From positions 1 to 16,338 of the forward strand of contig CANNTZ010000056.1 in the NCBI GenBank assembly GCA_947522735.1: DNA of 16,338 nucleotides. The letters are read 5' to 3'. How positions within the stretch are numbered: the first letter of the stretch is position 1; each line of letters opens with the position of its first letter. Source of the DNA: an uncultured Oscillospiraceae bacterium (GTDB taxonomy: Bacteria > Bacillota > Clostridia > Oscillospirales > Ruminococcaceae). Below are positions 14,144-16,338 of the stretch, one piece after another. Below the pieces are notes generated by a model. It saw only the letters and a list, made by a program, of their open reading frames with translations. It was not told the origin of the DNA and did not search any database. The position numbers and the translations under genes were made by a program.

Positions 14144-15337
14144 TCACTCGATAACGGCTCCGCGCTCACCGTCTGCAAAGCGCAGCGTCACGGCATCGCC
14201 CTTTGCGAGCGCCTCCGCCTTTGTCACGGCCTTGCCTCCAAGGCTCACCGCGGCAAATCCGCGCGAGAGTATCCTTGTGGGCGAGCAGCCGTCCATCAGC
14301 CGTACAAGCGCCTCCAGCCGTCCGCGCTCTCTTTTGAAGCGCAGCGCGGTCTCTCTTTCAAGCGTTTTGCCGAAGCCCGCAAGCCTCTCGCGCCTTCTCT
14401 TAAAATAGCCACCCGCAAATTCCTCCAGCCGCCCGCGTTCAAACGAGGTCAGCCGGTCGCGGAAGCTCTGCACCCGCCCCTTCACAGCCGAGGCGGACGC
14501 CGCTTGCAGCATCGCTATGCGGTAGCGCAGCTCGGCGGCGTCGGGAACAGCCAGCTCCGCAGCCGCAGTCGGTGTGGGCGCGCGCAGGTCGGCTACGAAA
14601 TCCGCTATCGTGAAGTCGGTCTCGTGACCGACGGCCGATATCACCGGTATCGGACAGGCGAATATCGCGCGCGCAAGTCGTTCATCGTTGAAGCACCACA
14701 AATCCTCGAGTGAACCGCCTCCGCGTGCGATGATAATCACGTCGCAGCCTCCGGTGCGTGCAAACCATTCCAGAGCGCGAATAATCTGCCCCGGCGCGCT
14801 CTCTCCCTGCACCTGAACCGGGTATAGCACCGCCTCAACCGCCGGAAAGCGCCGGACGAGCACATTGCGGATATCCTGAATGACGGCTCCGGTCTTGGAC
14901 GTGATTACGCCTATCCTACGCGGGTATTCCGGAACGGCCTTTTTGTGCGCCGCATCGAACAGCCCCTCGCTCTCAAGCCTGCGCTTCAACTGCTCAAAGG
15001 CTATCGCCAGCGCGCCCACACCGTCCGGCTGCATGTCGTTGACATATATCTGATACGTTCCGTCGCGCGGATAAAGCGAGACCCTCCCCTGCACTATCAC
15101 CGACATGCCGTTCTCCGGAGTGAATTTCAGCCACGCCGCCGCGTTCTTGAACATGACGGCTCTGACCGCCGCACCGGTATCCTTGAGTGTGAAATACATG
15201 TGTCCGGAGGCGAAATGCCTTGTAAAATTGGATATCTCTCCGCGAAGATATACACTGTCGAGCCGTTCGTCCGATTCGAGCAGCGATTTTATATACTGAT
15301 TGAGCTGGGATACCGTCAGCACGGCAAATCCTGCCAT
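14144..15337 (-). CDS. xseA: Exodeoxyribonuclease VII large subunit
   Basis: A 397-residue protein, close to the family's usual length. The N-terminal OB-fold (about 1-105: LTVSQLNQYIKSLLE, VYLRGEISNF, GHMYFTLKD) binds single-stranded DNA. The catalytic domain has IGVITSKTGAVIQDI (142-156), RGGGSLEDLWCFNDE (205-219) and AVGHETDFTIADFVADLRAPTPTAAAEL (from 235), the conserved core of XseA. A coiled-coil follows (about 265-350), and the end includes ILSRGFA. ATG 15337 is used: it lies 13 bases after the nusB stop with AGGA upstream, whereas a start at 15382 would overlap nusB. It forms exonuclease VII with xseB, 17 bases downstream. Confidence 0.97.
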   Translation of the reverse strand: MAGFAVLTVSQLNQYIKSLLESDERLDSVYLRGEISNFTRHFASGHMYFTLKDTGAAVRAVMFKNAAAWLKFTPENGMSVIVQGRVSLYPRDGTYQIYVNDMQPDGVGALAIAFEQLKRRLESEGLFDAAHKKAVPEYPRRIGVITSKTGAVIQDIRNVLVRRFPAVEAVLYPVQVQGESAPGQIIRALEWFARTGGCDVIIIARGGGSLEDLWCFNDERLARAIFACPIPVISAVGHETDFTIADFVADLRAPTPTAAAELAVPDAAELRYRIAMLQAASASAVKGRVQSFRDRLTSFERGRLEEFAGGYFKRRRERLAGFGKTLERETALRFKRERGRLEALVRLMDGCSPTRILSRGFAAVSLGGKAVTKAEALAKGDAVTLRFADGERGAVIE

Positions 15338-15350
15338 TAGCTCCCGTCCT

Positions 15351-15776
15351 TTACGCCAAAGTTTCCGCGGGCTGCCCGGCATCCGTGCCGGAGCGCATTA
15401 TGCCGCCGAGAACGCCGTTGAGAAAGGTGTAATCTCCATCCGCGCCGTACTTTTTGGCAAGCTCGACCGCCTCGTTGATAGCGACCTTGTCCGGGGTGTC
15501 GTCATAGTAGAAAATCTCGCCGAGAGCAAGCCGCAGCAGCGCAAGATTGACGCGGGATATCCGGTCGCGCCGCCACTTTTTGGAGTTTGCATCGATCATC
15601 CCGTCGATCTTCTCCCGGTTTTTTATCGCTATGTCGGCAAGCTCATAGGCGAACCTGTCCACCTCAATCGAGCGGCTCTCCGCTGCATTCGCGATTATCT
15701 CGTCGAGTGTGCCGTTTCCAAAACCGCTCTCAAAAATCAGAATAAACGCCTGTTCGCGCGCTTCTTTTCGTGTCAT
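15351..15776 (-). CDS. nusB: Transcription antitermination factor NusB
   Basis: A 141-residue all-helical protein of typical NusB length. The N-terminal TRKEAREQAFILIFE and the C-terminal KVAINEAVELAKKYG (97-111) and DYTFLNGVLGGI (115-126) are family hallmarks. NusB pairs with NusE (S10) on boxA RNA to prevent premature termination in rRNA operons. ATG 15776 has GGAGG at 4-base spacing; an upstream in-frame TTG at 15809 lacks one. It follows the Asp23 gene by 112 bases, which hold a hairpin terminator; no clear promoter was found, so read-through may supply part of the expression. folD, which lies between nusB and xseA in B. subtilis, is absent. Confidence 0.96.
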   Translation of the reverse strand: MTRKEAREQAFILIFESGFGNGTLDEIIANAAESRSIEVDRFAYELADIAIKNREKIDGMIDANSKKWRRDRISRVNLALLRLALGEIFYYDDTPDKVAINEAVELAKKYGADGDYTFLNGVLGGIMRSGTDAGQPAETLA

Positions 15777-15833
15777 ACGTCCTCCGTGCTTAACGCTTTG
15801 TTCTTTCAAGGTTCCGTGTTATCCTTTTACCTG

Positions 15834-15879
15834 CAAAAAGCTCAGGACCACCCTGCGCAAGGCGGAGCAGCCTGAGCTT
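15834..15879 (-). terminator. Hairpin terminator after the Asp23/Gls24 gene
   Basis: On the - strand AAGCTCAGG (15871-15879) pairs perfectly with CCTGAGCTT (15838-15846), and TTTTT follows (15835-15839). The 24-base loop can form further inner pairs. It lies directly after the Asp23 stop and may be partial, since the nusB genes follow without an obvious promoter. Confidence 0.7.
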
Positions 15880-15888
15880 ATCTGCAAG

Positions 15889-16269
15889 CTATTTTTTCTC
15901 CTCAGTCTCTTCGGGGAACACTATTCCGGCGATGTGAACGTTGACCTTGGAGACAACGATCGAGGTCATCGTCTGGATAGAATCCTTGATGTTCCTCTGG
16001 ATGCTCCCGCTTACCTCCGGAATGTTGAAGCCGTATTTCAGCGTAACATACACATCGACTATCGCCATATCGTCGCTGATCTCAATATCCACCGACTTTG
16101 CCGGAGAGGACACCGGCGAGAGCAGCTTTCTGATGGTTTTGAGGCGTGTGGGAGCCACAGCCATTCCGGCGACTCCGGGAACCTCGCACGCGACGTGCTT
16201 TGCGATGGTTGCAAGCACCTCCTGCGATATATTCAGGTTTCCTGTATTCTCTCTCATGGAACGTTCCAT
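15889..16269 (-). CDS. Asp23/Gls24 family envelope stress protein (YqhY type)
   Basis: A 126-residue Asp23/Gls24 protein: GNLNISQEVLATIAKHVACEVPGV (10-33) opens the domain, followed by VDIEISDDMAIVDVYVTLKYG (60-80), NIPEVSGSIQRNIKDSIQTM (82-101) and VSKVNVHIAGIVF (106-118), with an acidic and lysine tail. Its place just before nusB matches B. subtilis yqhY, whose loss disturbs fatty-acid synthesis; biochemical function is unsettled. The protein lacks a signal peptide or membrane helix. ATG 16269 is preferred with a weak AGGA about 10 bases upstream; ATG 16257 is possible. An extended -10 promoter precedes it at 16324-16332 and a terminator follows the stop. Confidence 0.93.
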   Translation of the reverse strand: MERSMRENTGNLNISQEVLATIAKHVACEVPGVAGMAVAPTRLKTIRKLLSPVSSPAKSVDIEISDDMAIVDVYVTLKYGFNIPEVSGSIQRNIKDSIQTMTSIVVSKVNVHIAGIVFPEETEEKK

Positions 16270-16323
16270 ATTACATCCATCCTGCCGTCATAAATTTATC
16301 CGTCCGCAGACGAATCCTTATAT

Positions 16324-16332
16324 ATTATACCA
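16324..16332 (-). promoter_or_regulatory. Extended -10 promoter element for the Asp23/Gls24 gene (-35 outside window)
   Basis: The - strand reads TGGTATAAT, a perfect TATAAT (16324-16329) with the TGn extension, 54 bases before ATG 16269. The -35 box would lie past the window edge. A small hairpin ATTCGTC/GACGGAT (about 16299-16316) sits in the predicted leader; the leader shows nothing else. Confidence 0.75.
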
Positions 16333-16338
16333 TGCCTT

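Noticed and set aside
1..16338. Search for CRISPR repeats, insertion sequence ends, tRNA/rRNA genes, riboswitches or a new defence system
   Set aside because: No regularly spaced repeats, transposase or integrase motifs, cloverleaf genes or conserved riboswitch cores were seen by eye; all genes belong to recognised families.

Overview
The window looks like a chromosomal segment of a GC-rich member of the Clostridia (Bacillota), probably a gut anaerobe. This is inferred from the gene order nusB-xseA-xseB-ispA-tlyA-argR-recN behind an Asp23/Gls24 gene, a classic Bacillota arrangement, and from strong GGAGG-type ribosome binding sites, sharp TTGACA/TATAAT promoters in AT-rich gaps and a lipoprotein signal peptide. 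No phage genes, insertion sequences, CRISPR arrays, tRNAs or rRNAs were seen. Coding density is high and no gene-free stretch exceeds about 180 bases.

Left part (1-5047, all + strand): the 3' end of an endonuclease/exonuclease/phosphatase-family gene runs into cytidine deaminase (cdd), closed by a terminator. Next are a MATE efflux transporter with its own promoter, which overlaps a perfect 10-9-10 inverted repeat, and a terminator. A PAP2 membrane phosphatase then follows behind a consensus promoter. A GmhA-type sugar phosphate isomerase and a GH3 beta-N-acetylhexosaminidase-like lipoprotein, only 4 bases apart, complete this strand.

Middle (5048-5138): a convergent junction carries an 18-bp perfect-stem bidirectional terminator.

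Right part (5139-16338, all - strand, transcribed right to left): an Asp23/Gls24 gene with an extended -10 promoter and its own terminator leads into nusB, xseA, xseB, ispA, tlyA, argR, recN, copZ, copA, an HD-domain phosphohydrolase and a GH35 beta-galactosidase. Gaps are mostly 1-24 bases or overlaps. The larger gap before argR (77 bases) holds a candidate promoter overlapped by an ARG-box-like palindrome. The first seven genes are conserved housekeeping: antitermination, exonuclease VII, isoprenoid chain synthesis, rRNA methylation, arginine regulation and recombination. The last four (copper chaperone and exporter, nucleotidase, galactosidase) are accessory genes attached to the end of that cluster, where spoIVB/spo0A are often found in spore formers. 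folD, dxs and nadK, frequent members of the cluster in relatives, are absent here.

No clearly new multi-gene system was found. The best leads are regulatory (the operators before the MATE gene and argR) and contextual (a lone gmhA beside a GH3 lipoprotein; the unusual tail of the recN cluster).
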